A stretch of DNA of 64,000 nt, from assembly GCA_016190505.1 (NCBI GenBank), contig JACPQM010000062.1:1-64000 (forward strand). The letters run 5' to 3'. This stretch comes from Chloroflexota bacterium. Lineage in GTDB: Bacteria > Chloroflexota > Dehalococcoidia > JACPQK01. The notes beneath the pieces were generated by a model. It was not told where the DNA came from. It saw only the letters and a list, made by a program, of their open reading frames with translations, and did no database searches. Below, piece by piece: positions 52,123 through 60,451 of this stretch; the stretch's first letter is position 1, and every line of letters starts with the position of its first letter. The translations under genes and the position numbers were made by a program.

Positions 52123-52547
52123 GCTAGAACCATGAACCCGAACTCGCCCTGGGCCTGGCGAAAGTGCTCGTCGAAGGCAAGAGCGTGCTGGCAACCCCGA
52201 CGTCGGATAGCATGGAAACTGGCACAATCTACAATACTCCACGACTTATCACCATGAGTCCTGAACGTGTCAACCGCTTCCCGTTCTACTTCGTCAGCCT
52301 TCAACAACGCGGAGCTCTCCAAAGCTTGTTCGAGAAGCTGCGTGCCAAGGTCGTGTCTCCGCATCTTGCAGGCTAACACCGTTACCGCTTCGTAAAGCGT
52401 CCAGTTGGTTGTGCACAAGGGGTAACGGCCGTCCAGCAACCGTCGCCAAAAAGCCTTCGCGCGTTGATGATTGCTGTCTTGGGGCCAGAACAGAGCACAC
52501 CACGCCGATGAGTCAACGAAGACCGCCCTGCTGCGCCTACGAACCAT
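52119..52547 (-). CDS. PIN-domain toxin
   Basis: 142 aa. The acids are AVFVDSSAWCALF, TLYEAVTVL, SIVDCASFHAI and AFDEHF. The stop overlaps the TTG of the adenosyltransferase by 4 bases, and the start lies 11 bases inside the rpiB-antitoxin fusion gene. The partner antitoxin is the C-terminal part of that fusion protein. Confidence 0.88.
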   Translation of the reverse strand: MVRRRSRAVFVDSSAWCALFWPQDSNHQRAKAFWRRLLDGRYPLCTTNWTLYEAVTVLACKMRRHDLGTQLLEQALESSALLKADEVEREAVDTFRTHGDKSWSIVDCASFHAIRRRGCQHALAFDEHFRQAQGEFGFMVLA

Positions 52548-53223
52548 CGTACAGGTAGCGGTCGAGGTTCTCCGATATATCAGTCGGACCTTTTACCCCG
52601 GACGCGGCGGCTTCTTTCTCGATCTGCTCAATGAAGGCCAACATACGGCGCCGCGCCTCTTTGGTGCGCCTGGCGCGTGGGTGGGGCGCCGTTCGGAGGA
52701 ACTCTGTTGCCTCGTCCCCGGTGATGCCTTGTGGCGCTGGAGGGCTTGCGCTCTCGTAGCTAGCCTTGGCTTCGGCCACAGATGCCGGGCCTTTCTCTAG
52801 GCGGGCCACTTTGTCCAGCCGGGGCTGGTGTCGCGGCTCGAACTTGGCCTTCAGATAGGCCTCAATGATCATCCTGGCCGCCGCTGCATCAAGTTGCTCT
52901 GCGCCAAGGCATAGCACGTTAGCGTTCGTATGCTCACGAGCCCTCTGGGCGGTAAAGGAGTCGTGGCACAGGGCAGCTCGCACTCCGGCCACCTTGTTGG
53001 CGGTGACGCTCATGCCAATGCCCGTGCCACAGACCAGAATACCCAGGTCAAACTCGTTCCGCCCCACGGCGCGGGCTACCGGCTCTGCGAAGTCAGGATA
53101 GTCCACGGGGTCAGTGTTGTGGGTGCCGAAGTCCCTACAGGTATGCCCCTCAGCAGTCAGGATGCGCAACAACTCCTGCTTGAGGGCATACCCCCTATGG
53201 TCGCTACCCAGAGCCAGTTTCAA
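52537..53223 (-). CDS. rpiB: Ribose-5-phosphate isomerase B fused to a toxin-antitoxin antitoxin domain
   Basis: 228 aa from a TTG at 53223 with GGGAGGCGAG before it; the TTG overlaps the tsaC stop. Residues 1-145 are RpiB: GSDHRGYALK, CGTGIGMSVTANKVAGVRAA and FTAQRAREHTNANVLCLG. A Pro/Ala linker follows. The last 65 residues match antitoxins of PIN pairs (MLAFIEQIEKEAAASGV, then PTDISENLDRYLYD). The PIN toxin gene starts within its 3' end. So one ORF seems to encode a metabolic enzyme and the antitoxin. Confidence 0.8.
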   Translation of the reverse strand: MKLALGSDHRGYALKQELLRILTAEGHTCRDFGTHNTDPVDYPDFAEPVARAVGRNEFDLGILVCGTGIGMSVTANKVAGVRAALCHDSFTAQRAREHTNANVLCLGAEQLDAAAARMIIEAYLKAKFEPRHQPRLDKVARLEKGPASVAEAKASYESASPPAPQGITGDEATEFLRTAPHPRARRTKEARRRMLAFIEQIEKEAAASGVKGPTDISENLDRYLYDGS

Positions 53224-53909
53224 GCTGCTCGCCTCCCTTTCTCTGAAGGCGCCGGCCACGGGCCCGAGACATCCACCCACAGCGGCGGCGCCTCGGCCAC
53301 CACCTGTTGGATGGCGCTCCAGGGGATTACCCCCTCCCGGACCAGCCGAGGGGTCGCGTTAAAGCCCGCGACCTCCACAATGGTGGACTCCTTGCCGAGG
53401 TAGCACTCGCCCTCCACCACCAGGTCCACTCGGTTGCCGAACATGGACCTGACTTGCGACGCCATGAGCGGGCTGGGTTGCCCCGAGATGTTGGCGCTGG
53501 TGCCTGTGATGGGCGCCTCCAGCAGGCGGGCCAGTGCCCGGGGAACGGGGTGGTCAGGCACGCGCACCGCCACCGTGTTCTTGCCTGCACTCACGATGTC
53601 CGGCACCTCCGCCGTCCGGGGCAGCACCAGGGTCAGGGCGCCGGGCCAGAAGGCTTGGGCCAGCCGCCAGGCTACCTCGGGGATGTCCCTGGCCACCCAG
53701 GGCAAAAAGAGGATGTCGGGTATCAGCACGGGCAGTGCCTCTATAGGCGGCCGGTCCTTCGCCTCAAACACTCGGGCCACCGCCCTTGGGTCAAAGGCGT
53801 TCGCCCCCAGTCCGTACACAGTATCTGTAGGGTAGGCCACCAGGCCACCCCGCGTGAGTATGTCCACAGCTTCCCTTAGCTGCTCTTTGGGACGGACTGC
53901 AACCACCAT
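53220..53909 (-). CDS. Threonylcarbamoyl-AMP synthase (Sua5/YrdC/TsaC family)
   Basis: 229 aa. It carries YPTDTVYGLGANAF, KDRPPIEALPVLI, WPGALTLVL, VAVRVPDHPVPRAL and TGTSANISGQPSP. It makes threonylcarbamoyl-AMP for t6A37 of tRNAs. It is the first gene of the coupled chain to rpiB, PIN toxin and adenosyltransferase, with overlapping TTGA stop/start. Confidence 0.93.
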   Translation of the reverse strand: MVVAVRPKEQLREAVDILTRGGLVAYPTDTVYGLGANAFDPRAVARVFEAKDRPPIEALPVLIPDILFLPWVARDIPEVAWRLAQAFWPGALTLVLPRTAEVPDIVSAGKNTVAVRVPDHPVPRALARLLEAPITGTSANISGQPSPLMASQVRSMFGNRVDLVVEGECYLGKESTIVEVAGFNATPRLVREGVIPWSAIQQVVAEAPPLWVDVSGPWPAPSEKGRRAA

Positions 53910-53946
53910 GCCACTCCCTCCTCACTACCCCCTCTCCTTGACGCCT

Positions 53947-53975
53947 AGTATAGCAGAGTGCTAAGCTGTGGTTAA
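53947..53975 (-). promoter_or_regulatory. Sigma70-type promoter of the tsaC-rpiB chain
   Basis: On the minus strand TTAACC (53970-53975), a 17-base spacer and TATACT (53947-53952) lie 37 bases before the ATG. Confidence 0.6.
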
Positions 53976-53996
53976 CCCAAACCGCCCCAAGCCATT

Positions 53997-55658
53997 ATGC
54001 CACAACTAGAAAGCCGCCGAATCTCAGCCACCGGGGACGTAGAGGTAGCCGCCTACCTGGAGCTTGCCAAACAGAAGCAAGGGGAGGCCTCCTCGCCTAT
54101 CGCCCCCGGAGCGCCACCGCGACAGGATGCGGTGGTGATACTGGACTTCGGCTCCCAGTATAGCCGGCTCATCGCTCGCCGGGTGCGCGAGTGTCATGTC
54201 TACTGCGAGTTGCTCCCCTACGACGCACCTTGGGAGCAGGTCGCCCACTTGGACCCTCGTGGCTTCATCCTCTCAGGAGGGCCCAACAGCGTTTACGAGC
54301 CGGGCGCCCCCCAGATACCGGCCTATGTGTTCGACAGCAGGCTGCCAGTCCTGGGCATCTGCTACGGGATGCAGGCGCTGGCGCACCAGCTCGGGGGCAA
54401 GGTGGCGCCGGGGCTCAAGCGCGAGTACGGCCACGCTGTTCTCCACCAGAACGCCGTGGAGTCCCCGCTCCTGGCCGGCCTCCCCGCGTCACTGCCAGTC
54501 TGGATGAGCCACGGAGACCAGATCGTGGAACCGCCAGCGGGCTTCGCCTCCCTGGCCTACACCGACAACTCGCCGGTGGCCGTCGTGGGCAGCCCTCAGG
54601 GCCTCTTCGGGCTACAGTTCCACCCGGAGGTTGCCCATACCCCCCAGGGCAAGGAGATCATCCACAACTTCCTGTACCGCGTCTGCGGCTGCCACGGGTC
54701 GTGGACCCCCGGCAACTTCATCGCCGAGACCACGGAGCACATACGGCAGCAAGTCGGGAAGGGCAAGGTCATCTGTGCCCTGTCCGGCGGCGTGGACTCA
54801 GCAGTGGTGGCCACCCTGATACAGCAATCCGTGGGCGACCAGCTCACCGCCATATTCGTCAACAACGGCCTGCTCCGCAAGGAAGAGCCCGAGCGCAACC
54901 TCAACACCTTCCACAAGAACCTCCACATGAACCTGGTATATGCCGACGCCATTGACCGCTTCCTGGCGCGCTTGTCCGGAGTGACTGACCCGGAGCAGAA
55001 GCGCAAGGTCGTAGGTGAGGAGTTCATCCGCGTGTTCGAGGAGGAGGCCGCCAGGCTGGGCGAGGTGCAATTCCTGGCCCAGGGGACCCTGTATCCCGAC
55101 GTCATCGAGAGCCGCACCGCCGAGAGCAAGACCGCGGCCCGCATCAAGACCCATCACAACGTGGGCGGCCTGCCCGCCCGCATGAAACTCCAGCTCATCG
55201 AGCCGCTGCGCTATCTGTTCAAGGACGAGGTGCGTGAGGTGGGCCTGGCCCTGGGCCTGCCCGAGGAGATGGTCTGGCGCCAGCCCTTCCCAGGGCCGGG
55301 CCTGGCCATCCGCATCCTGGGAGAGGTAACGAGGGAGAAGCTGGAGGTGCTCCGCGGCGCGGACTGGGTGGTCATGAACGAAGTCAAGAAGGCGCAGATG
55401 TACCACAACCTGTGGCAGAGCTTCGCCGTGCTCACCGATGCCCGCAGCGTGGGCGTAATGGGCGACTTCCGCACCTATGGTTACGCCGTGGCCATCCGCG
55501 CCGTGACCAGCGAGGATGCCATGACCGCCGACTGGGCGCGCCTGCCCTACGACCTGCTGGCCCGCATCTCCAGCCGCATCGTCAACGAGGTCCCTGGCGT
55601 CAACCGCGTGGTCTACGACATCACCTCCAAGCCCCCCGGCACTATAGAGTGGGAGTAG
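53997..55658 (+). CDS. guaA: GMP synthase (glutamine-hydrolysing)
   Basis: 553 aa; the catalytic core starts near residue 45 ([20 protein letters not shown]), so about 40 residues are an extension or the start lies further in. The class I amidotransferase has [12 protein letters not shown] with the nucleophilic Cys and [11 protein letters not shown]. The PP-loop ATPase has [13 protein letters not shown]. The C-terminal dimerisation domain has [12 protein letters not shown] and ends GTIEWE. It converts XMP to GMP. Confidence 0.95.
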   Translation: MPQLESRRISATGDVEVAAYLELAKQKQGEASSPIAPGAPPRQDAVVILDFGSQYSRLIARRVRECHVYCELLPYDAPWEQVAHLDPRGFILSGGPNSVYEPGAPQIPAYVFDSRLPVLGICYGMQALAHQLGGKVAPGLKREYGHAVLHQNAVESPLLAGLPASLPVWMSHGDQIVEPPAGFASLAYTDNSPVAVVGSPQGLFGLQFHPEVAHTPQGKEIIHNFLYRVCGCHGSWTPGNFIAETTEHIRQQVGKGKVICALSGGVDSAVVATLIQQSVGDQLTAIFVNNGLLRKEEPERNLNTFHKNLHMNLVYADAIDRFLARLSGVTDPEQKRKVVGEEFIRVFEEEAARLGEVQFLAQGTLYPDVIESRTAESKTAARIKTHHNVGGLPARMKLQLIEPLRYLFKDEVREVGLALGLPEEMVWRQPFPGPGLAIRILGEVTREKLEVLRGADWVVMNEVKKAQMYHNLWQSFAVLTDARSVGVMGDFRTYGYAVAIRAVTSEDAMTADWARLPYDLLARISSRIVNEVPGVNRVVYDITSKPPGTIEWE

Positions 55659-55665
55659 ACTCGCG

Positions 55666-56259
55666 ATGGAACGACTCTCCGCACGGACCCAACAAGCCTT
55701 CGAGGAACTAGAGTTGAATGTTGTCTTGTCGTGCCTTGCCGCCACAAAGAAAGTGTGCCAAGCATGGCCAGAATTGTCAGGTGGGAAGCCAGCGTCATCG
55801 AAAGAGGACTGGGTTATTCGCAGCGAGATGCTGTTTTTCTTGCTGCATATGGTGAATAGGTTGGCATTTCAAAGCGGTGGTTCGCAAGTCATGGCTTCGC
55901 TGCAGGACTGGGTCATTCCGCGCGCCGTGAGGCGGCTTGTGACCACATCCTGGGACAGGTCACAAGCGAAGCCTGGATCAGAGTCCTTGTTGTGGAAGAT
56001 GGTCAATGACGCAATTGAAGACTTGAACGATGCGGAAGAGGAATACGCTAGCTGCAAGGCCTTTGGATTGGAGGAAGGCAAACCCGGTGTCTTTAATAAC
56101 GACAGCCTTCTTGGACGGCTGGGGCATCGGGTTGAGCGCAACCTAGGGATAAATCCCGACCCTACGCTTAGAGCGCGGTTGATGGACACCGCCGTTGATG
56201 CCTTTGTCAGCACAAAGAGATGCGTAGACACGGCGCTCAAAGCTTTGACCAATGTTTAA
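55666..56259 (+). CDS. Hypothetical protein downstream of guaA
   Basis: 197 aa, helical and Cys-containing, with no recognised domain (FEELELNVVLSCLAATKK start, RLMDTAVDAFVSTKRCVD end). It begins 7 bases after guaA. Base and codon use are less GC-biased than in guaA, a sign of recent acquisition. Function unknown. Confidence 0.55.
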   Translation: MERLSARTQQAFEELELNVVLSCLAATKKVCQAWPELSGGKPASSKEDWVIRSEMLFFLLHMVNRLAFQSGGSQVMASLQDWVIPRAVRRLVTTSWDRSQAKPGSESLLWKMVNDAIEDLNDAEEEYASCKAFGLEEGKPGVFNNDSLLGRLGHRVERNLGINPDPTLRARLMDTAVDAFVSTKRCVDTALKALTNV

Positions 56260-56327
56260 GATCAACGATGAGTCCCCATTTGAAAAACCGCAGAGGGCGG
56301 TGGCCACAGTCGAAGGGCTGGTGGAAA

Positions 56328-56558
56328 ATGCGTACTAGATCCAAGGATGCTGTTAACGAGTTCGTGGAGGAACTAAGGAGGCTATTCCCTGACATCCAGG
56401 TGGTGGTGCTACCGGGCCGAAAGGTTCGCCTTAAGGTCGCTTCTCCGCAGGATGTTGGGTCGGTATTCGACGCAGCTGCGGAACTGCAGACCCAGTGGAT
56501 ACTGGAGAAGGGCGTGAACATCCAGGTTGGCCTGATAGGACCTGGCACGATCAACTGA
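56328..56558 (+). CDS. Small hypothetical protein
   Basis: 76 aa from the ATG at 56328 (an in-frame ATG exists at 56268). It has an alternating helix-strand pattern (DAVNEFVEELRRLFPDIQVV, then GRKVRLKVASPQD). The end NIQVGLIGPG is tidy. Family not recognised. Confidence 0.5.
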   Translation: MRTRSKDAVNEFVEELRRLFPDIQVVVLPGRKVRLKVASPQDVGSVFDAAAELQTQWILEKGVNIQVGLIGPGTIN

Positions 56559-56613
56559 GGCTGGCTTCGCCAAGCCCTCTGGCACCATAGACTTGGAGTA
56601 GAGGTTTGCTGCC

Positions 56614-56814
56614 GTGGGTTACGATTCAGGGGTGGATATCCTCGACATACAGCTTTCCAGTGTCCCTAGAATCACCAGCCGAGAGATTGCACCGGGCGTG
56701 GTGGCCGACCTGGACAAGGAAGGCAACATCGTGGCCCTGGAAATAGTGGACGCTAGCGACCGTTACTCCTCAGAGGACCTGGCCAGGTTCAGCTTCGAAA
56801 GGACGCCGGCATGA
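56614..56814 (+). CDS. DUF2283-family small protein
   Basis: 66 aa from a GTG. The DUF2283 pattern is YDSGVDILDIQLS, EIAPGVVADLDKEGNIVALEIVDAS. DUF2283 proteins are small, often next to toxin-antitoxin or mobile genes, and of unknown role. It lies alone in a patchwork between guaA and the ABC exporter. Confidence 0.75.
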   Translation: MGYDSGVDILDIQLSSVPRITSREIAPGVVADLDKEGNIVALEIVDASDRYSSEDLARFSFERTPA

Positions 56815-56959
56815 GGCGACCCGTACCGCCCGATTCTCCTCCAAGTCCCTGACACGATAGAGTGTGGGTAAGACGGGTTTTGCCCCCGGCGGTGTACAGC
56901 GCCCTTGCACTACGGCTTAGCACCCTCAAATCTTTCATGCGGCGTCAGAGGTGGTGCCA

Positions 56960-57760
56960 ATGGCAACAACGTGGGCGAAAGAATCCGCTCTAGCTGAACT
57001 CCAGGCGTTGGCCGAAGCAACGAAAACTCTTGCGGGAGAGCGCCGGCTGTCCGAGGGACATACCCGGTGGCTTGCGCGGACCCTGGCAGTCCTGGAAGAG
57101 GTCTTCGGAAGGAACTCTCAGTACTACCTGTCATTCGCAAGCTTCACCTGGAAGCGAACAGGGTCATTCGTAGTCGACCCACGAACCTTCGAGGAAGCTG
57201 TGAACCCCACCCCTGCGATTGAGCGAGAACACCATAAAGCATACTTGCACCAACTCGAGACTGCCCGCGGGCTGCTGCTGGCGGCTGCCGACCACCTTGA
57301 CCGAACTGACCTCACGAGTGTTTACGATGGCAAGGATACGCCGCCCGAGTCGAGTCTGATTGTACGGCTGATGAATTTGGTGGAACACAAACTCCGGAAA
57401 GTTGTGAGAGAGCGGCCAGAGCGGGAGAAAGAAATCCAAGACGCCTTCGAAAACATTCTCGTCGGCGCCGACATTCCGTACTCACGAGAAACCGAGAGTA
57501 TAGAGTACTCTTCCAAAGGCTACACGCCTGACTTCACCTTACCGAAGATTGAGATGGCTATCGAAGTTAAGCTGTGCAACCGCGAGGGAAGAGAGAAGGA
57601 GATCATCGCTGAGATCAACGATGACATACCAGCATACCAGACCAGGTATGGTAATCTCCTGTTTGTAGTCTATGATCTTGGTTTCATTAGGGACACCGAG
57701 CGTTTTGTGGCACCGTTTGAGGAGCAGAAGAGTGTCATGTTGCGCGTGGTCAAGCACTAG
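56960..57760 (+). CDS. Orphan PD-(D/E)XK nuclease-like protein
   Basis: 266 aa from the ATG at 56960. The N-terminal helical part (TRWLARTLAVLEEVFG) is of unknown function. The C-terminal fold carries GYTPDFTLPKIEMAIEVK: the D...ExK active site of restriction-endonuclease-like nucleases, similar to DpnII/MboI C-terminal domains. No methyltransferase is adjacent. It may be a stand-alone defence nuclease. Confidence 0.7.
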   Translation: MATTWAKESALAELQALAEATKTLAGERRLSEGHTRWLARTLAVLEEVFGRNSQYYLSFASFTWKRTGSFVVDPRTFEEAVNPTPAIEREHHKAYLHQLETARGLLLAAADHLDRTDLTSVYDGKDTPPESSLIVRLMNLVEHKLRKVVRERPEREKEIQDAFENILVGADIPYSRETESIEYSSKGYTPDFTLPKIEMAIEVKLCNREGREKEIIAEINDDIPAYQTRYGNLLFVVYDLGFIRDTERFVAPFEEQKSVMLRVVKH

Positions 57761-57822
57761 GTCGGTGCCTCAGCCAACCCTGGAACGTCCGTGAGCTCTT
57801 ACAATAGAGTATCGGCCGCAGC

Positions 57823-57907
57823 ATGAACGTCCCCGTCCTGGGCTCCGGGGGGCGGGAGCATGCCCTGGCCTGGGTGCTGGCCCAGAGCCCTCTGGCTAGG
57901 AGCTGCC
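57823..57907 (+). pseudogene. purD 5'-end remnant
   Basis: The ATG at 57823 begins MNVPVLGSGGREHALAWVLAQSP, closely matching the start of purD at 60448, then diverges after about 23 codons and stops. The DNA is near-identical over about 40 bases around GGCTCCGGGGGGCG. It is a decayed partial copy that now leads into the ABC transporter gene. Confidence 0.75.
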
Positions 57908-57935
57908 GCGGGAGCGCAAGGAGAACCTGTTAGTC

Positions 57936-58844
57936 ATGGATGCCGTTGTCCGCCTGCAAGGTCTGACTAAGTACTACGGAAAGCACCTCGGCGTGCGGGA
58001 CTTGGACCTGGAGGTCCAGCGAGGGGCGGTCTTCGGTTACCTGGGACCCAACGGCGCTGGCAAGACCACCACCATTCGCCTGCTGCTGGACTTCCTGCGG
58101 CCCACCAGCGGCCGGGCCTGGGTCCTGGGACACGATGCCCAAAAGGAGTCCCCGGAGGTCCGGCGACGGGTGGGCTACATCCCCGGGGAGCCCGCTCTGT
58201 ACAAGAACCTGACGGGCCAGGACTTCCTGGCCTATGCTGCCAGCCTTCGCGGCGGCGTGGACTGGTCTTCTATCCGGTCTCTGGCGCAGAGGCTGGACTG
58301 CGACCTTTCTCGCCCCATCGGTACGCTGTCCCGGGGCAACCGGCAGAAGATCGCCGTCGTACACGCCTTCATGCACAACCCGGAAGTGCTGTTCCTGGAC
58401 GAACCCACCAGCGGCCTGGACCCCCTGATGCAGCAGGAGTTCAACAGCATCGTGCGAGAGGCGCGCGCGGCCGGGCAGACCGTCTTCCTCTCCTCCCACA
58501 TCCTCTCCGAGGTCGAGGAGCTATGCGACCAGGTGGGCATTATCCGCTCAGGGCAACTGGTGAAGGTTGAAAGTGTAGCCGCCCTGAAAGCCCGTGCGCT
58601 GCGGAGCCTGGACATCGAGTTCGGCGGGCCCGTTCCGCAGGGGGAGTTCGTGGGACTGAAGGGTGTTAGCGACGTGACCGTGACCGACAGCCACCTGCAC
58701 TGCAAGGTCACCGGGGCCTTGGACCCGCTGGTCAAAGCTGCGGCACGCTACCAGGTAGTGAACATCGTTACCCACCAGCCCAGCCTGGAGGAGATATTCC
58801 TGGCTTTCTACGGCAAGGAGGAACCCAAGGACGTTGCTGCGTAA
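57936..58844 (+). CDS. ABC exporter ATP-binding protein
   Basis: 302 aa. Walker A is GPNGAGKTT. The signature is LSRGNRQKIAVV (an R in place of the canonical G of LSGGQ) and Walker B is VLFLDEPTSGLDP, with H-loop SSHILSEVEE. It is of the CcmA/NatA-like type. The C-terminal regulatory region is shared with drug or multi-substrate exporters. It overlaps the permease gene by 11 bases. Confidence 0.92.
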   Translation: MDAVVRLQGLTKYYGKHLGVRDLDLEVQRGAVFGYLGPNGAGKTTTIRLLLDFLRPTSGRAWVLGHDAQKESPEVRRRVGYIPGEPALYKNLTGQDFLAYAASLRGGVDWSSIRSLAQRLDCDLSRPIGTLSRGNRQKIAVVHAFMHNPEVLFLDEPTSGLDPLMQQEFNSIVREARAAGQTVFLSSHILSEVEELCDQVGIIRSGQLVKVESVAALKARALRSLDIEFGGPVPQGEFVGLKGVSDVTVTDSHLHCKVTGALDPLVKAAARYQVVNIVTHQPSLEEIFLAFYGKEEPKDVAA

Positions 58845-59637
58845 CGTGTTCTTGAAGACGCTCCGGGACCAGCGCCGGAGCCTTGCCTGGTGGAGCGCCG
58901 GGCTGGTGCTGTTCGCGGCCATGATGGTGGCATTCTACCCCAGTGTCAGCGGGAACCCTGCCATCCAGGACTACGTTGATAACTTCCCCAAAGAGCTAAT
59001 GGCCCTGATGGGCATCCAGGAGCTGACTGATTTCACGTCGCCTGCCGGGTACCTACAAGGCGAGCTGTTCAGCATCATGGTCCCCATTGTGTTCATCGTC
59101 TTCGCCGTGGGCCTGGGAGCTGGCTCCATCGCGGGCGAGGAGAACGAAGGGACCATGGAAATGCTGCTGTCGGAGCCGGTGACACGGGAGCGACTGGTCC
59201 TGGAGAAGTTCGCGTCCCTGGTAGCGGCGACCGCGGGGCTGGGCCTCGTCCTCTGGCTGGCGCTGATGGCGGCTGCTCCGCTAGCAGGGATGGAGATCAG
59301 CCCGCTACGCCTTTTGGAGGCCGGCATCAGCGCGGCGCTCCTCGGCCTCGCCTTTGGCGCCGTGGCCTTTGCCGCGGGTTCGGTCACCGGTAGGCGGGGC
59401 GTCAGCGTGGGCGTGGCCGCCGGGGCGGCCGCGGTGACGTACCTTCTAAACGCGCTCGCCGGTATCGTGGACTATCTGGGGCCAGCCAAGTGGCTTTCGC
59501 CCTTCTTCTACTACAACGGAGACCCGGCCGTACTGAACGGCCTCAACATCCTGCACACCGGTGTGTTGCTGGGACTGGTCCTGCTGCTCGGGGCAGTGTC
59601 CTATGCCGGGTTCCAGCGCCGCGACCTGCGGCTGTAG
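58834..59637 (+). CDS. ABC-2-type exporter permease
   Basis: 267 aa from a TTG. Six hydrophobic helices follow an N-terminal KTLRDQRRSLAWW. The segment SIAGEENEGTMEMLLSEPVT is typical of ABC-2 permeases. It pairs with the preceding ATPase as an exporter of unknown substrate. Confidence 0.9.
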   Translation: MLRNVFLKTLRDQRRSLAWWSAGLVLFAAMMVAFYPSVSGNPAIQDYVDNFPKELMALMGIQELTDFTSPAGYLQGELFSIMVPIVFIVFAVGLGAGSIAGEENEGTMEMLLSEPVTRERLVLEKFASLVAATAGLGLVLWLALMAAAPLAGMEISPLRLLEAGISAALLGLAFGAVAFAAGSVTGRRGVSVGVAAGAAAVTYLLNALAGIVDYLGPAKWLSPFFYYNGDPAVLNGLNILHTGVLLGLVLLLGAVSYAGFQRRDLRL

Positions 59638-59693
59638 CCCTCAAAGGCTTGGGCCCTGGCCTGGCAGACGGCAACCAGCCAGGCAGAGATACC

Positions 59694-59738
59694 TTGACGG
59701 TATGGTTGGTTGTGTTATGTTGTTGGATGCTACAACAT
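59694..59738 (+). promoter_or_regulatory. Promoter with overlapping inverted-repeat operator
   Basis: TTGACG (59694-59699), 16 bases, TATGTT (59716-59721). The inverted repeat ATGTTGT-N8-ACAACAT (59717-59738) overlaps the -10 box and lies 14 bases before the start at 59753. It fits autoregulation by the HTH domain of the gene product. Confidence 0.55.
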
Positions 59739-59752
59739 GAGGCGAGGACAAG

Positions 59753-60451
59753 ATGGCTAACCCTGAAGGAATGCTGACCGTAGCCGAGGTGGCCCACCGT
59801 ATGGGCCGCTCCACCGAGCAGGTGCGCCGCTATCTGCGCGAGAAGAAGTTGCCCGGAGAACGTATCGGCCACCAGTGGTTCGTGCCCCAGAAGGCCCTTG
59901 AAGAGGAAGAGATGGATAGGCTAACCGAGAGGCGCCTGGCCATATTCGAGGAAGTAAGGGCGCTCCGGGAAGAGGTCCACAAACGCCTGGGCCGGGAGTA
60001 CTCGCTGGAAGAGCTCATGGACGAAGCCCGAGAGGTAACATGCTCTGGCGCGCCAGCCGCGTCAGGACTAGAATACAGGGCGATGGGTACATTCCGTCAG
60101 CGCATCAGCATAGCGCCCCTCAGCGGCGGCGAGTTCCAGGAGCTAGACGCCCTGGTGGACACGGGATCTACGTACACTTTCGTGCCCCGTTCGCTTACGG
60201 CCAAGCTGGGCATTATGCCCGAAGACAGCTTCCCCTTCGTTCTGGCTGACGGGCGCCGTATTGAATACCCCGTAGCCTGGGTACGCGTGCGCTTGGATGG
60301 TCGGCAAAGCCTCACCATATGTGTGTTCGGTGAGGAAGACACCCAGCCCTTGTTGGGTTCTTTCACGCTGGAGGCTTTCCGCTTGGCAGTGGACACTGTG
60401 AACAAGCGCCTCATCCCAGTGCCTGGCCTGCTGGTGGGAGTCACGTCATGA
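59753..60451 (+). CDS. Excisionase/MerR-type HTH fused to a retropepsin-like aspartic protease
   Basis: 232 aa. The N-terminal winged HTH reads LTVAEVAHRMGRSTEQVRRY, with KLPGERIGHQWFVP. A helical charged linker runs to about residue 105. The C-terminal domain (from MGTFRQRISI, about residue 110) has the catalytic Asp in ALVDTGSTYTFVP and further strands LADGRRIEYPVAWV and PLLGSFTLEAF. This is a single-domain clan AA aspartic protease, which would act as a dimer. In this ORF both are joined without a stop. Its stop overlaps purD by 4 bases. Confidence 0.75.
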   Translation: MANPEGMLTVAEVAHRMGRSTEQVRRYLREKKLPGERIGHQWFVPQKALEEEEMDRLTERRLAIFEEVRALREEVHKRLGREYSLEELMDEAREVTCSGAPAASGLEYRAMGTFRQRISIAPLSGGEFQELDALVDTGSTYTFVPRSLTAKLGIMPEDSFPFVLADGRRIEYPVAWVRVRLDGRQSLTICVFGEEDTQPLLGSFTLEAFRLAVDTVNKRLIPVPGLLVGVTS

